Origin: Micromonospora rifamycinica
Lineage (GTDB): Bacteria > Actinomycetota > Actinomycetes > Mycobacteriales > Micromonosporaceae
Assembly (NCBI RefSeq): GCF_900090265.1
Contig: NZ_LT607752.1
Span: forward strand, 682,001 to 746,000
Length of the DNA stretch: 64,000 bases
Direction: 5' to 3'
Shown here: in pieces, positions 1-7,351 of the stretch
Numbering within the stretch: position 1 is the first letter of the stretch
Layout of the letters: every line of letters begins with the position of its first letter
Position numbers and translations under genes: made by a program
Notes under the pieces: generated by a model
Seen by the model: only the letters and a program-made list of their open reading frames with translations
What the model was told of the DNA's origin: nothing
Databases searched by the model: none

Positions 1-1571
1 ATCGGGGCACGGCGGGCCACGTCCCCGTGGATGATCGGCGGGCGGACGCACCGGGAGCCGTAGGACTGCACCCAGCCGTGCGTGGTGGCGGCGAAACCGT
101 CGAGCTGCTCCCCGAAGTACTGGACCATGTCGTTGCGCTCCGGCTCACCGTGCACCAGCACGTCCAGGCCCAGCCGCTCCTGCAACCGGATGACCTGCTC
201 CACCTCGGCGCGCATCCGCTGCGTGTAGCCGGCGTCGTCGAGAGTGCCGGCGCGGTGTGCGGCACGGGCCCGGCGCAGCTCGGTGGTCTGCGGGAACGAG
301 CCGATCGTGGTGGTCGGCAGGTCCGGCAGCCCCAACCGTTCCTGTTGGCGGGCGGCCCGCTCGGCGTAGTCGCCGCGGTGCCGGTCGGTGGGGCGCAGCG
401 CCGCCAACCGGCCGCGTACGTCATCGTGCCGCCACGCCGGCGGGACGGACGGCGGCGGGGCCGGCAGGCTGGTGGTGCCGTCGCGCAGCGCCCGGCCGAG
501 CAGGACCACCTCGTCGACCTTCTGCCGGGCGAACGCGAGTCGAGCGGACAGTTCCGGGTCGAGGGAGGTCTCGGCGGACAGGTCGACCGGGACGTGCAGC
601 AGCGAACAGGACGTGGACACCGCCACGTGGTCGGCCAGTCCGCCGACCGTGGCACCGGCGGCGACAGCGGCGCGTAGATCCGTGCGCCAGATGTTGCGCC
701 CGTCGACCAGACCGGCGACGACGGTCCTGCCGCGCAGGGGACCGGCTGCGGCGAGCCGGTGCAGGTTGCCCGGGCCGGCGACCAGGTCCAGGCCGACCGC
801 CTCGACCGGGGTGTCCAGCAGCGCCGGCAGCGCGTCGCCGAGGTCACCGAAGTAGGTGGCGACGAAGATCCGGGGGCGGTGGGGCAGCTCACCGAGGCGT
901 CGGTAGGCGTGCCGCAGACCGTCGATCTCGGCCGGGGTGCGGTCGGCGACGTAGGCGGGTTCGTCCAGTTGGATCCAGGCCACGCCCGCGTCGGCCAGGG
1001 CGGTGAGGATCCGGGCGTACGTGTCGACCAGGTCGTCGAGCCGGGCGAACGGGTCGTCGCCCTTGGCCAGCAGCAGGAAGGTGGCTGGCCCGACCAGCAC
1101 CGGACGGGTGGTGATGCCGAGGTCACGTGCCTGCGCATACTCGCCCAGCGCCTTTGCCGGATTCGCCGCGAACACGGTGTCGGGGTCGATCTCCGGCACC
1201 AGGTAGTGGTAGTTGGTGTCGAACCACTTGGTGAGTTCCAACGCGGGCGCGGCATCGACACCACGGGCCATGGCGAAGTAGGTGTCGAGGTGACCGAGGC
1301 CGAGCCGGGCGAACCGGCGGGGGACCGCACCGACCGCGACGGCGGTGTCGAGCATGTGGTCGTAGTAGGAGAACGTGTTGGACGGGATCGCGTCGAGCCG
1401 GGCGTCACGCAGCGTCCGCCACACCTCGGCCCGCAGCCCGGCCGCGACGTCCTCCAGGCCCGCGGCGTCCAGCGTGCCGGCCCAGTACGCCTCGACGGCC
1501 TTTTTCCACTCGCGGTGGGAACCGATACGGGGATAGCCGAGCACGGTGCTCTGCCCGAATGAGGTGGTCAC
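1..1571 (-). CDS. metE: Cobalamin-independent methionine synthase MetE (5' part, cut by window edge)
   Basis: Transfers the methyl group of 5-methyltetrahydropteroyltri-glutamate to homocysteine in the cytosol, the last step of methionine synthesis, without B12. About 523 N-terminal residues are visible of a family length near 750-770. The start region reads TVLGYPRIG, typical of MetE, and the beginning of the second barrel is seen near residue 423 (TTIGSFPQT). The zinc-binding His/Cys residues of the C-terminal barrel lie outside the window, so completeness cannot be judged. The start is GTG at 1571, six bases after AAGGA. Between it and the upstream gene lies a cobalamin riboswitch, so expression should fall when B12 is plentiful and the B12-dependent enzyme MetH can work. 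Confidence 0.95.
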   Translation of the reverse strand, partial: MTTSFGQSTVLGYPRIGSHREWKKAVEAYWAGTLDAAGLEDVAAGLRAEVWRTLRDARLDAIPSNTFSYYDHMLDTAVAVGAVPRRFARLGLGHLDTYFAMARGVDAAPALELTKWFDTNYHYLVPEIDPDTVFAANPAKALGEYAQARDLGITTRPVLVGPATFLLLAKGDDPFARLDDLVDTYARILTALADAGVAWIQLDEPAYVADRTPAEIDGLRHAYRRLGELPHRPRIFVATYFGDLGDALPALLDTPVEAVGLDLVAGPGNLHRLAAAGPLRGRTVVAGLVDGRNIWRTDLRAAVAAGATVGGLADHVAVSTSCSLLHVPVDLSAETSLDPELSARLAFARQKVDEVVLLGRALRDGTTSLPAPPPSVPPAWRHDDVRGRLAALRPTDRHRGDYAERAARQQERLGLPDLPTTTIGSFPQTTELRRARAAHRAGTLDDAGYTQRMRAEVEQVIRLQERLGLDVLVHGEPERNDMVQYFGEQLDGFAATTHGWVQSYGSRCVRPPIIHGDVARRAP

Positions 1572-1691
1572 AGGTGGTCCTTCCCTCGCGGTGTCCGACG
1601 ACCACCCGAGAGGAAGACGGATACGCCACGGCGTAACCGGCATTCCGCCCTGGCCCTCCCGAGAGGCCGCCGACGGCGCGTACCGGCGGTA

Positions 1692-1890
1692 CGCGCAGCG
1701 CTGGCAGGTCTTCGGACTCGTGGGCGTGACACGGGGTCGCCTACTGGCCGTCGCTTCCCAGACCGTGCGGTCCAGTGCTTCGTTGACGGCGGTCGTTCCC
1801 ACTCACCGCTGCGGGGCAGTCCCGGTCTCGCACCGGGTTCCCTCTTACGACGCCCCACCCGCGCACGGGAGGGGCGAACCAGCACCGCCC
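1692..1890 (-). promoter_or_regulatory. Cobalamin riboswitch upstream of metE
   Basis: Read on the minus strand, this leader carries the conserved B12 box (AGTCCGAAGACCTGCC, about 1700-1716) and the core stretch with GAACCCGGTGCGAGACCGGG followed by CTGCCCCGCAGCGGTGAG, both hallmarks of the cobalamin riboswitch. It ends about 120 bases before the metE start. Binding of adenosylcobalamin is expected to switch off metE. A possible -10 (TAGGAT, 1893-1898) lies just upstream; no clear -35 was found. The ends given are approximate. Confidence 0.9.
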
Positions 1891-2018
1891 GCGATCCTAC
1901 CGCCCCACCGCCGCCCGCCGCGGCCGGCGTCCGGGGCGCGTGCCAGACGTGTTCGTCTCCGGGCCGGATCCTGTTGTGCGGGTGCCGGACGGTGGCGGCG
2001 GGACCTGGGGTGGTGGGG

Positions 2019-2798
2019 TCAGTCGGCGGCGGCGAGGGCGGCGATGCGCAGGGAGATCTCCCGGACGATGACGGGTAACTCCCTACCGGTGTGGTCGCTG
2101 GTGATCGCGAGGGCGAGTTCGGTGAGCAGGAGGAAGGCGTGGGCGCGTTCGGCGTCGTCGGTGAACGCGTCGGTGAGCGCCTGCTCGCGGGACCACTCGG
2201 CACCGATCTCGACGACCCGGACGGTGTCGTCGTAGGTCTCGCCGAACAGGGCCAGGGCGCCCTCGGCGCGGGCCTGTGCCAGCGGCAGGTGGCCCTTGAC
2301 CGGTCGCTGCACGTCGATGATCTCGGCGCGCAGGTTCGGGCCGGTGAGCAGGCCGGCGTCGGAGTCCTGTCCGCCGCTCTCGGCGTAGAACGGGGTGCGG
2401 TCCAGTGCGACGGTGACCATGTCGCCGGCCCCGGCGGTGTCCACCGTCGCGCCGCCGGACCAGATCGCGACGACCCGGGATTCGGTGTCGAGCGTCTCGT
2501 AGGCCAACCAGTCGGTGGGTCCGTGCGCGTCCAGCACCGTCCGGTAGGCCGACAGGTCGGTGTGGCCGGTCTTGCGGGCCTTCGCGTCGGCCTTCGCGCG
2601 GGTGCGCTGCTCGGTCGTCAGGGCCCGGAACCCGTCGGCGTCCACGGTCAGGCCCTGCTCGTTGGCGATCTCCAGGGTGAGGTCGATCGGGAAGCCGTAC
2701 GTGTCGTGCAGTTGGAACGCCTTGTCGCCGGGCAGTGACGAGCGTCCGGTTTTCTGACCGCCGCCCGGCCCGACCCCGTGCCTGGCCAGCTGCATCAC
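2019..2798 (-). pseudogene. Alanyl-tRNA synthetase fragment with internal deletion
   Basis: The 259-codon frame matches only pieces of AlaRS. Residues about 21-150 correspond to the middle of AlaRS (KAFQLHDTYGFPIDLTLEIA and TPFYAESGGQ, the entry to the editing region). The match then jumps directly to the LAQARAEGALALFGE stretch that normally lies well over 100 residues later. The N-terminal aminoacylation domain is missing altogether, as is the CGGTH zinc motif expected after the last matching segment. The final 58 residues or so do not resemble AlaRS to my eye. It cannot charge tRNA. It may be a decayed duplicate, or a remnant recruited into a new short protein, since the frame is still open and begins GTG-ATG. 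It is divergent from def. Confidence 0.75.
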
Positions 2799-2813
2799 GC
2801 AGCAGGAGAACCC

Positions 2814-2852
2814 TTACTGCCCATGCTTGGCAGTTGCCTATGATGGGCAACT
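2814..2852 (+). promoter_or_regulatory. Promoter of leaderless def with overlapping inverted repeats
   Basis: TTACTG (2814-2819), a 19-base spacer and TATGAT (2839-2844) make a plausible promoter. The GTG of def begins only nine bases after the -10, so the transcript is probably leaderless. Two inverted repeats overlap it: ACTGCC/GGCAGT (2816-2821 and 2829-2834) and AGTTGCC/GGCAACT (2832-2838 and 2846-2852). The second brackets the -10 box exactly, which is where a repressor operator would sit. No regulator is identified. Confidence 0.6.
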
Positions 2853-3401
2853 GTGCAGACCTCGACCGGCATTCCGCGCCCGATCACCCGTTACGGCACC
2901 CCCGTGCTGCATCGCCGCTGTGCCGAGGTGACCGACTTCGACGACGCCCTCGCCCAGCTCGTCGCCGACATGTTCGCCAGCATGTACGCCGCCCACGGTG
3001 TCGGTCTGGCCGCCAACCAGATCGGCGTCGACGCGCGGATCTTCGTCGTCGACTGCCCCGACGCCACCGGCGCCCACACCGTCGCCACCGTCGTCAACCC
3101 GGTGCTGCACCTACCCGAGCACCGCGAGCTGGTGACCGACTCCGAGGGCTGCCTGTCCGTGCCCGGCCAGCACGCCGACCTGGCCCGCTGCGCCACCGCC
3201 ACCGTGACCGGGTTCGACCTCCACGGCCGGGAGATCCGGCTGGACGGCACCGGCACCCTCGCCCGCTGCTTCCAACACGAGGTCGACCACCTCGACGGCC
3301 TCGCCTACGTCGACCGGCTCCCGACCAGGCTCCGCAAACAGATCCTCGCCGCCAACGCCGAACACCCCGGCGTCGGCGCAGGCACGGCGCAGGACGCCTG
3401 A
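2853..3401 (+). CDS. def: Peptide deformylase
   Basis: Removes the N-formyl group from nascent proteins in the cytosol. All three deformylase motifs are intact in 182 residues: GVGLAANQ (49-56), EGCLS (98-102, metal-binding Cys) and HEVDH (142-146, two metal-binding His and the catalytic Glu). Length is normal for an actinobacterial enzyme. The GTG start lies nine bases after a good -10 box and has no Shine-Dalgarno sequence, which points to leaderless translation. It is flanked by gene remnants (an alaS piece on one side, a tsaD stub on the other), so it may be an accessory second copy rather than the housekeeping one. Extra deformylases can confer resistance to actinonin-type inhibitors; that role is only a possibility here. 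Confidence 0.93.
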   Translation: MQTSTGIPRPITRYGTPVLHRRCAEVTDFDDALAQLVADMFASMYAAHGVGLAANQIGVDARIFVVDCPDATGAHTVATVVNPVLHLPEHRELVTDSEGCLSVPGQHADLARCATATVTGFDLHGREIRLDGTGTLARCFQHEVDHLDGLAYVDRLPTRLRKQILAANAEHPGVGAGTAQDA

Positions 3402-3404
3402 CCG

Positions 3405-3479
3405 GTGCCGATCGTCCTCGGCATCGAAACCTCCTGCGACGAGACCGGTGTCGGCATCGTCGCCGACGGCGTGTGCTGA
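3405..3479 (+). pseudogene. tsaD (tRNA t6A transferase) 5' stub
   Basis: Three bases after the def stop codon a 24-codon frame starts with GTG and encodes IVLGIETSCDETGVGIVADG, which is the nearly invariant N-terminus of TsaD (the Kae1/Gcp protein of tRNA t6A synthesis). It stops at TGA after 24 codons, whereas TsaD is about 340 residues and the metal-binding HxxxH lies far downstream. No continuation was found in the other frames nearby. It is therefore a truncated remnant of a def-tsaD arrangement. Confidence 0.8.
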
Positions 3480-3533
3480 GTGTTGCGCCGGCGGTAGTCT
3501 ATCGAAGACGGTGAGTGACAGTGGGGAGATGAG

Positions 3534-3611
3534 ATGCGCCTCGACATGGTGACGGTCGTCGTTTCGCTGCGAGAGCAGACCGCCCGCTCATCGCTCATCC
3601 CCGTCGGGTAG
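3534..3611 (+). CDS. Putative 25-residue leader peptide
   Basis: An ATG preceded by GGGGAG five bases upstream (3523-3528) opens a 25-codon frame ending in TAG. The peptide is Val-rich in its middle (MVTVVVSL) and ends SSLIPVG. It lies between the tsaD stub and an exporter gene, is followed by a hairpin (3638-3664), and the exporter start comes 75 bases after its stop. This layout resembles ribosome-stalling leader peptides that control antibiotic-efflux genes. No match to a known leader family was recognised; the call rests on ribosome-binding site, position and context. Confidence 0.45.
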   Translation: MRLDMVTVVVSLREQTARSSLIPVG

Positions 3612-3637
3612 CCCGGCGGCGCGGTGCTCCTCGCCGC

Positions 3638-3664
3638 GAGACGGTCCCTGGATCCGACCGTTTC
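3638..3664 (+). promoter_or_regulatory. Hairpin between leader peptide and MFS gene
   Basis: Nine-base stem 3638-3646/3656-3664 (GAGACGGTC with GACCGTTTC, one G-U pair) and a nine-base loop. It ends 12 bases before the GAGGAG ribosome-binding site of the MFS gene, so it could take part in translational attenuation together with the upstream leader peptide. A transcription-terminator role is less likely because no T-run follows. Confidence 0.4.
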
Positions 3665-3686
3665 CGATCTGGCTCGAGGAGTTCTT

Positions 3687-5159
3687 TTGCGTTCCCTTGT
3701 ATCCGCGCGTTTCGGCGCGGACTTCATCCGTCTGTGGACCGCTTCGGCAGTGTCGAACATCGGTGACGGTGTCACCATGGCCGCCGGACCGCTGCTGGTC
3801 GTGTCAGTCAGCAACGATGCCCGGCTGGTCGCCGGTGCCGCCTTTGCCCAGCAACTGCCCTGGCTGCTGTTCGCTCTGGTGAGCGGGGCCTATGTCGACC
3901 GGCTCGACCGGCGGCTGCTCATCGTGGTGGTGAACCTGGCCCGCGGCGTGGCCCTGGCCGCCCTGGCAGCGACCGTCGCGACCCATACGGTCACGGTGCC
4001 GATCATTTACGCGGTGGTGTTTCTGCTCGGGACCGGCGAGACTCTCGCGGACACCGCCATGAGGGCGCTGCTGCCGGCCGTGGTCGTGCCTGAGAGGCTG
4101 CCCAGTGCCAACGCCCGGCTCGCGGCCACCTTCACCATCGGTCAGCAGTTCGTCGCCAAGCCGCTCGGCGCGTGGTTGTTCGTCGTCGCAGCCGCCGCAC
4201 CATTCGGCTTCGACGCCCTGACGTTCGTGGTCGCCGCCGTGTTGATTGCGGGCATTCGCCCGGTGCCGCCGGTGCAGCAGCCTGGGCCGCGGACCACGCT
4301 GCGCGGCGAGATCGTCGATGGGGTGCGGTGGTTGTGGCGGCAGCGTCTGGTGCGGACCTTGGCGATCAGCATGGGCATCGGCAACCTGGCGTTCTGCGCG
4401 GCGTTCGCGGTGTTCGTCATCTACTGCCGGCAGCGGCTCGGCCTGTCCGACGTCGGCTATGGATTCCTGCTGACCGCGTTCGCCGTCGGTGGTCTGTTCG
4501 GGGCCACGGTCGCGGCGAAGCTCGCCCACGCGTTCGGCAGCACTGCGGTGCTGCGGGCCGGACTCGTGATCGAGGTCGTCACGCACGTCACCCTGGCGGT
4601 GACGACGACACCCTGGGTGGCGGCCGTGGTGCTGGTGGGCTTCAGCATCCACGCCATGGTGTGGGGTGTGATCGTCACGTCGATCCGCCAACGGGTGGTT
4701 CCTTCCGGCCTGCGTGGCCGGGTCGGCGGCGTTTATTCGCTACTGGATCTGGGGGGAGCCGCACTGGGCTTCCTCCTCGGCGGCCTTCTGGCGGGCGCCT
4801 GGGGAATCACGACTCCGTTCTGGATCGCCGCCGCGGCCATGACCGTGGTGACGGTCGGTGCTTGGCGTCCGCCCGCGAAGCGACCGCATAGCTCCGACTC
4901 CCGCCGGCTCTCAGACAGCAGCGCCTTGCTGTCTGATCTGGACCCCCTATGGTTTCCGGCAGCCGGTGTCGGAGGCCCGCCAGGAGCCGCCGTGCGTCGA
5001 CGACGTCCGAGGTGCACCGTTCCCCGGACCGGGGCTGGCTGGGGGACAGGGCGAGCGCCGCCTCGGCCGCGCCAACGCCGGACAACGCCGAGTCGTCGCT
5101 CCCGCGGATGCGGAACCCGCGTCGGGAAGTCGACCGGATCGGCTTGTCGACTGTGGTGA
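3687..5159 (+). CDS. MFS exporter (EntS-like MFS_3 family), uncertain 3' end
   Basis: Predicted proton-driven drug or metabolite exporter of the major facilitator superfamily in the cytoplasmic membrane. The TTG start at 3687 is chosen because GAGGAG lies five bases upstream and the encoded SARFGADFIRLWTASAVSNIGDGV is the usual start of this subfamily; an upstream GTG at 3624 lacks a ribosome site. About 400 residues show the 11-12 hydrophobic helices and the loop YVDRLDRR between helices 2 and 3. The last 90 or so residues (from about 4888) are Arg/Pro-rich, not membrane-like and cover a 10-bp hairpin at 4911-4936. A frame one base away ends at TAG 4889-4891, close to where the fold should end. 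A frameshift near 4870 or a non-native tail is therefore likely. Confidence 0.75.
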   Translation: MRSLVSARFGADFIRLWTASAVSNIGDGVTMAAGPLLVVSVSNDARLVAGAAFAQQLPWLLFALVSGAYVDRLDRRLLIVVVNLARGVALAALAATVATHTVTVPIIYAVVFLLGTGETLADTAMRALLPAVVVPERLPSANARLAATFTIGQQFVAKPLGAWLFVVAAAAPFGFDALTFVVAAVLIAGIRPVPPVQQPGPRTTLRGEIVDGVRWLWRQRLVRTLAISMGIGNLAFCAAFAVFVIYCRQRLGLSDVGYGFLLTAFAVGGLFGATVAAKLAHAFGSTAVLRAGLVIEVVTHVTLAVTTTPWVAAVVLVGFSIHAMVWGVIVTSIRQRVVPSGLRGRVGGVYSLLDLGGAALGFLLGGLLAGAWGITTPFWIAAAAMTVVTVGAWRPPAKRPHSSDSRRLSDSSALLSDLDPLWFPAAGVGGPPGAAVRRRRPRCTVPRTGAGWGTGRAPPRPRQRRTTPSRRSRGCGTRVGKSTGSACRLW

Positions 5160-5210
5160 CGCGAGTGATCCTCATGATTCAAGGCATTGCTCCTGCCACG
5201 AGAGGACACC
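4892..5210. other. Region between MFS fold and lectin gene; hairpin at 4911-4936
   Basis: Contains a perfect 10-bp stem (TCAGACAGCA, loop GCGCCT, TGCTGTCTGA; 4911-4936) that looks like the transcription terminator of the exporter gene, although no T-tract follows. The MFS frame formally runs through it to 5159. Apart from this and the ribosome-binding site of the lectin gene (GAGAGGA, about 5199-5205) I see no gene. Confidence 0.4.
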
Positions 5211-6422
5211 ATGAGAGGCAGCACCATGGTCCGCCGGATGCTGGCGACCGTCGCGACCGTCGCGTTGGCCGTCACGGTCGGCACCACCCCGACGGCCGCA
5301 GCGGCCGGGCCGGAACCGGCGGCGACGCGGTCCGCGACCGGCGGGCAGCTCCTCACCCGCTCCGCCACCGACACCGCCCCACCCCCGGTACGGACCATCG
5401 TCGGGACGGTCGCCGTCGGTGACCGCTATCCGTACGTCTTCACCATCGGCACCGACGGCAACCTCTGGATCAACTGGCAGGACCAGACCCAGGGGTGGAA
5501 CTGGTCCAACATGGGCACCCCGCCGGGAGTCGGGATCCGGATGCCGGTCGGCGTGACCATCGTGGACGCCTTCAGCCGGCCGTACGCCTTCGTCCTCGGC
5601 ACCGACGGCAACCTCTGGAGCCTGTGGAGGTCGCTCACCGCGTGGCAGTGGCGCAATCAGGGCGCACCACCCGGATCGAACTTCGTGAGCTGGCCGAGCT
5701 TCGCCGCCGTCGCCGTGGACGGCACCAGCCCGTACATCTTCGTCCGCAGCGACGGCGACGAGACGATCTGGGTCAACCGGTGGAACGGTGCGGTCTGGTC
5801 CTGGGCCAACCTCGGCTCGCCCCCCGACGGCATCTCCGCCTACGGACCGCTCGGCGTCCTGCTGGAAGAGGGCACCCCACAGGTCTACGTCGTCGGCAAC
5901 TACGGACACCTCTGGAGCACCCGGGTCGACGGTCAGGCCGCGATCTGGAACGACCTGGGAAATCCCGGGGTCAGCCTCGACTCCGGCAGCAACGCCCTCG
6001 GCGCGCAGAACGCCATCCAGGTGGCGCCGAACGCCCGGCCGTACCTCTTCGCCCTCGGCTCCGACCGCAACGCCTGGATCCGCTGGCGGTCCGAGGCCGG
6101 ATGGCAGTGGCACAACCTGGGCTCACCCCCGGGGCAGACGCTGGTATCCGCCCCGCTCGGCGTCCTCTCGGTCGACGGCACCTCCCCGTTCTCCTTCCAC
6201 CGTACCGGTGAGGGCGGACTGTGGATCAACTACTGGGACGGGTCGAACTGGTACTGGAGCGACCAGAACCCACCGTTCCAGCCGGCGGGGGGCGGCTCAG
6301 CCGTGGTCGCGCCACAGAACTCCAGCCGACCGGCGCTCTTCCTCCTCGACACCGGCGGCAATCTGTGGAGCCGGTGGTGGGACGGGAGTTGGTGGAACTG
6401 GACCAACCGCAGCGCCACGTAG
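5211..6422 (+). CDS. Secreted seven-bladed beta-propeller, PLL-type lectin-like
   Basis: Has a Sec signal peptide (residues 1 to about 31, VRRM..hydrophobic..TAAAAG) and no other membrane segment, so it should be exported. After a short linker the rest is seven tandem units of about 45-50 residues with the pattern DGNLWxxW...WxWxNxGxPPG. Examples are GTDGNLWINWQ, GSDRNAWIRWR and the last unit DTGGNLWSRWW. This is the pattern of PLL-like lectins, seven-bladed propellers that bind sugars such as fucose between blades; that binding role is inferred from family resemblance. ATG at 5211 is chosen over an upstream frame start because GAGAGGA precedes it. It stands alone, downstream of the MFS gene, with IS remnants directly behind it. 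Confidence 0.75.
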   Translation: MRGSTMVRRMLATVATVALAVTVGTTPTAAAAGPEPAATRSATGGQLLTRSATDTAPPPVRTIVGTVAVGDRYPYVFTIGTDGNLWINWQDQTQGWNWSNMGTPPGVGIRMPVGVTIVDAFSRPYAFVLGTDGNLWSLWRSLTAWQWRNQGAPPGSNFVSWPSFAAVAVDGTSPYIFVRSDGDETIWVNRWNGAVWSWANLGSPPDGISAYGPLGVLLEEGTPQVYVVGNYGHLWSTRVDGQAAIWNDLGNPGVSLDSGSNALGAQNAIQVAPNARPYLFALGSDRNAWIRWRSEAGWQWHNLGSPPGQTLVSAPLGVLSVDGTSPFSFHRTGEGGLWINYWDGSNWYWSDQNPPFQPAGGGSAVVAPQNSSRPALFLLDTGGNLWSRWWDGSWWNWTNRSAT

Positions 6423-6423
6423 C

Positions 6424-6569
6424 GGGTCCAGCCTTGACCGTGGTCGGCCGCCGTGTCGTCCGTTCCGCTTCCGGGTGGCGATCTGGTCGTGGGATTCGGC
6501 CATGACCGTGGTGACGTGCTCGTCCCGCAGGACGGTCCGGTTCGCGCGAGCGGCGTACGCCTTGTCCCC
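6424..6569 (-). pseudogene. IS5-family transposase fragment (A)
   Basis: Read on the minus strand this stretch encodes GDKAYAARANRTVLRDEH, then a segment ending DQIATRKRNGRHGGRPRSRLDP. This is the region around and after the second catalytic Asp of IS5-type DDE transposases. It has neither a start nor the rest of the enzyme and abuts the stop codon of the lectin gene. No terminal inverted repeats or target duplication were seen. Confidence 0.65.
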
Positions 6570-6586
6570 CTGCAGCCGTCACTACC

Positions 6587-6592
6587 TAGACT
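6587..6592 (+). promoter_or_regulatory. -10 box of leaderless small membrane gene
   Basis: TAGACT ends six bases before the ATG at 6599; TTGTCC at 6562-6567 gives a -35 with a 19-base spacer. The -35 lies inside the transposase fragment, so the promoter may have formed by insertion. Confidence 0.45.
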
Positions 6593-6598
6593 GGCCGC

Positions 6599-6802
6599 AT
6601 GAGGCAGGCGGTGAAGGATCTGACCTGGTCCGAGCACTCCGAGTGGTTCGGCCTGGGTCCGCTGGCGCTTGCCGTCCTGGCGGGCATCCGCGCCGTGGTG
6701 GCCGACGAGCCCTTCGACCGCTGGGCATGGACCACCATCGCCGTCCTCATGCTGATCCTCTGCGCCGGCTACGTCATCTGGACGAAGAGAAAGCGCTCCT
6801 GA
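6599..6802 (+). CDS. Small two-helix membrane protein (67 aa)
   Basis: Encodes 67 residues with two hydrophobic segments (about 19-36 and 43-61) and a positively charged end TKRKRS, so it is probably a cytoplasmic-membrane protein with its C-terminus inside. No family was recognised. The ATG follows a TAGACT -10 box by six bases, consistent with a leaderless transcript, which is common in actinomycetes. It lies exactly between two different IS5 transposase remnants, so it may be a passenger of a mobile region, or just an old gene into which elements inserted on both sides. Confidence 0.55.
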   Translation: MRQAVKDLTWSEHSEWFGLGPLALAVLAGIRAVVADEPFDRWAWTTIAVLMLILCAGYVIWTKRKRS

Positions 6803-6806
6803 GACC

Positions 6807-6978
6807 TGGCGTTTACGCCGGTCGATGTCCCGGTCGGCCCTGCTGGGAATGGTCGCTGTGATTCCACGCCGGCGTAGGTGGCGACGGTTCGCGCGGGACG
6901 GGTGAGCCTTATCCGCAAGTAATCGGTCGGCTCCCATGCCAGCTTGCCGGTGTCCCGACACGACGATCAGGCGTGTCA
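6807..6978 (-). pseudogene. IS5-family transposase fragment (B)
   Basis: On the minus strand the frame reads ADRLLADKAHPSRANRRHL, continuing RRRGITATIPSRADRDIDRRKRQ. This is again the IS5-type block after the second catalytic Asp, but it is a different copy from fragment A because both contain the same block with different residues. It is truncated on both sides; the 3' end touches the stop codon of the small membrane gene. Confidence 0.7.
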
Positions 6979-7236
6979 TCAGTTGCGATACGTGTCCAGC
7001 AGTACCGCACATCTGACGCGATGGAGCAGGGTCACCATCTCGGTATCCAGCGCGATCCCGTCCTGCGGAGCGCGGGGGGTCCAGCCGATGGTCAGATCTA
7101 TGTCGCATTCCCGCAGGTGCTCCAGCACGTCAAGTCGATCGCGCAGGAACTCCATCACTGTTGTCAACTGGTCCGCGAGGTCGACCCGGCTGTCCTCCGT
7201 CAGGTCCGTGGCCCAAGGACGACCGGGGGAGCCACG
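6979..7236 (-). pseudogene. Remnant of a small DUF4279-like protein
   Basis: The frame runs from just after a TAG near 7237 to TGA at 6979 and encodes SPGRPWATDL, then LRDRLDVLEHL and DLTIGWTPRAPQDG, ending AVLLDTY. The second half resembles the C-terminus of DUF4279-type immunity-like proteins, but this assignment is weak. No ATG is present; only a TTG at 7167 would give a 62-residue product starting in the middle of the conserved part. It looks like a 5'-truncated gene beside the transposase scraps. Confidence 0.3.
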
Positions 7237-7309
7237 CTACGTCTGCCCAGCATCGTGGCAACCCTGCGCCAGAGGTGACCGGCGCGGGTTGATACGCCAG
7301 GCGTGGAGA

Positions 7310-7343
7310 ACTCCCCGCGTTCAGCGGAACCCGCGCGGGGAGT
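7310..7343 (-). terminator. Terminator of the iron-siderophore ABC operon
   Basis: Perfect 10-bp stem ACTCCCCGCG/CGCGGGGAGT (7310-7319 and 7334-7343), nine bases beyond the ATPase stop codon on the minus strand. No U-tract, as is usual in this GC range. Confidence 0.6.
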
Positions 7344-7351
7344 CTCGCCCG

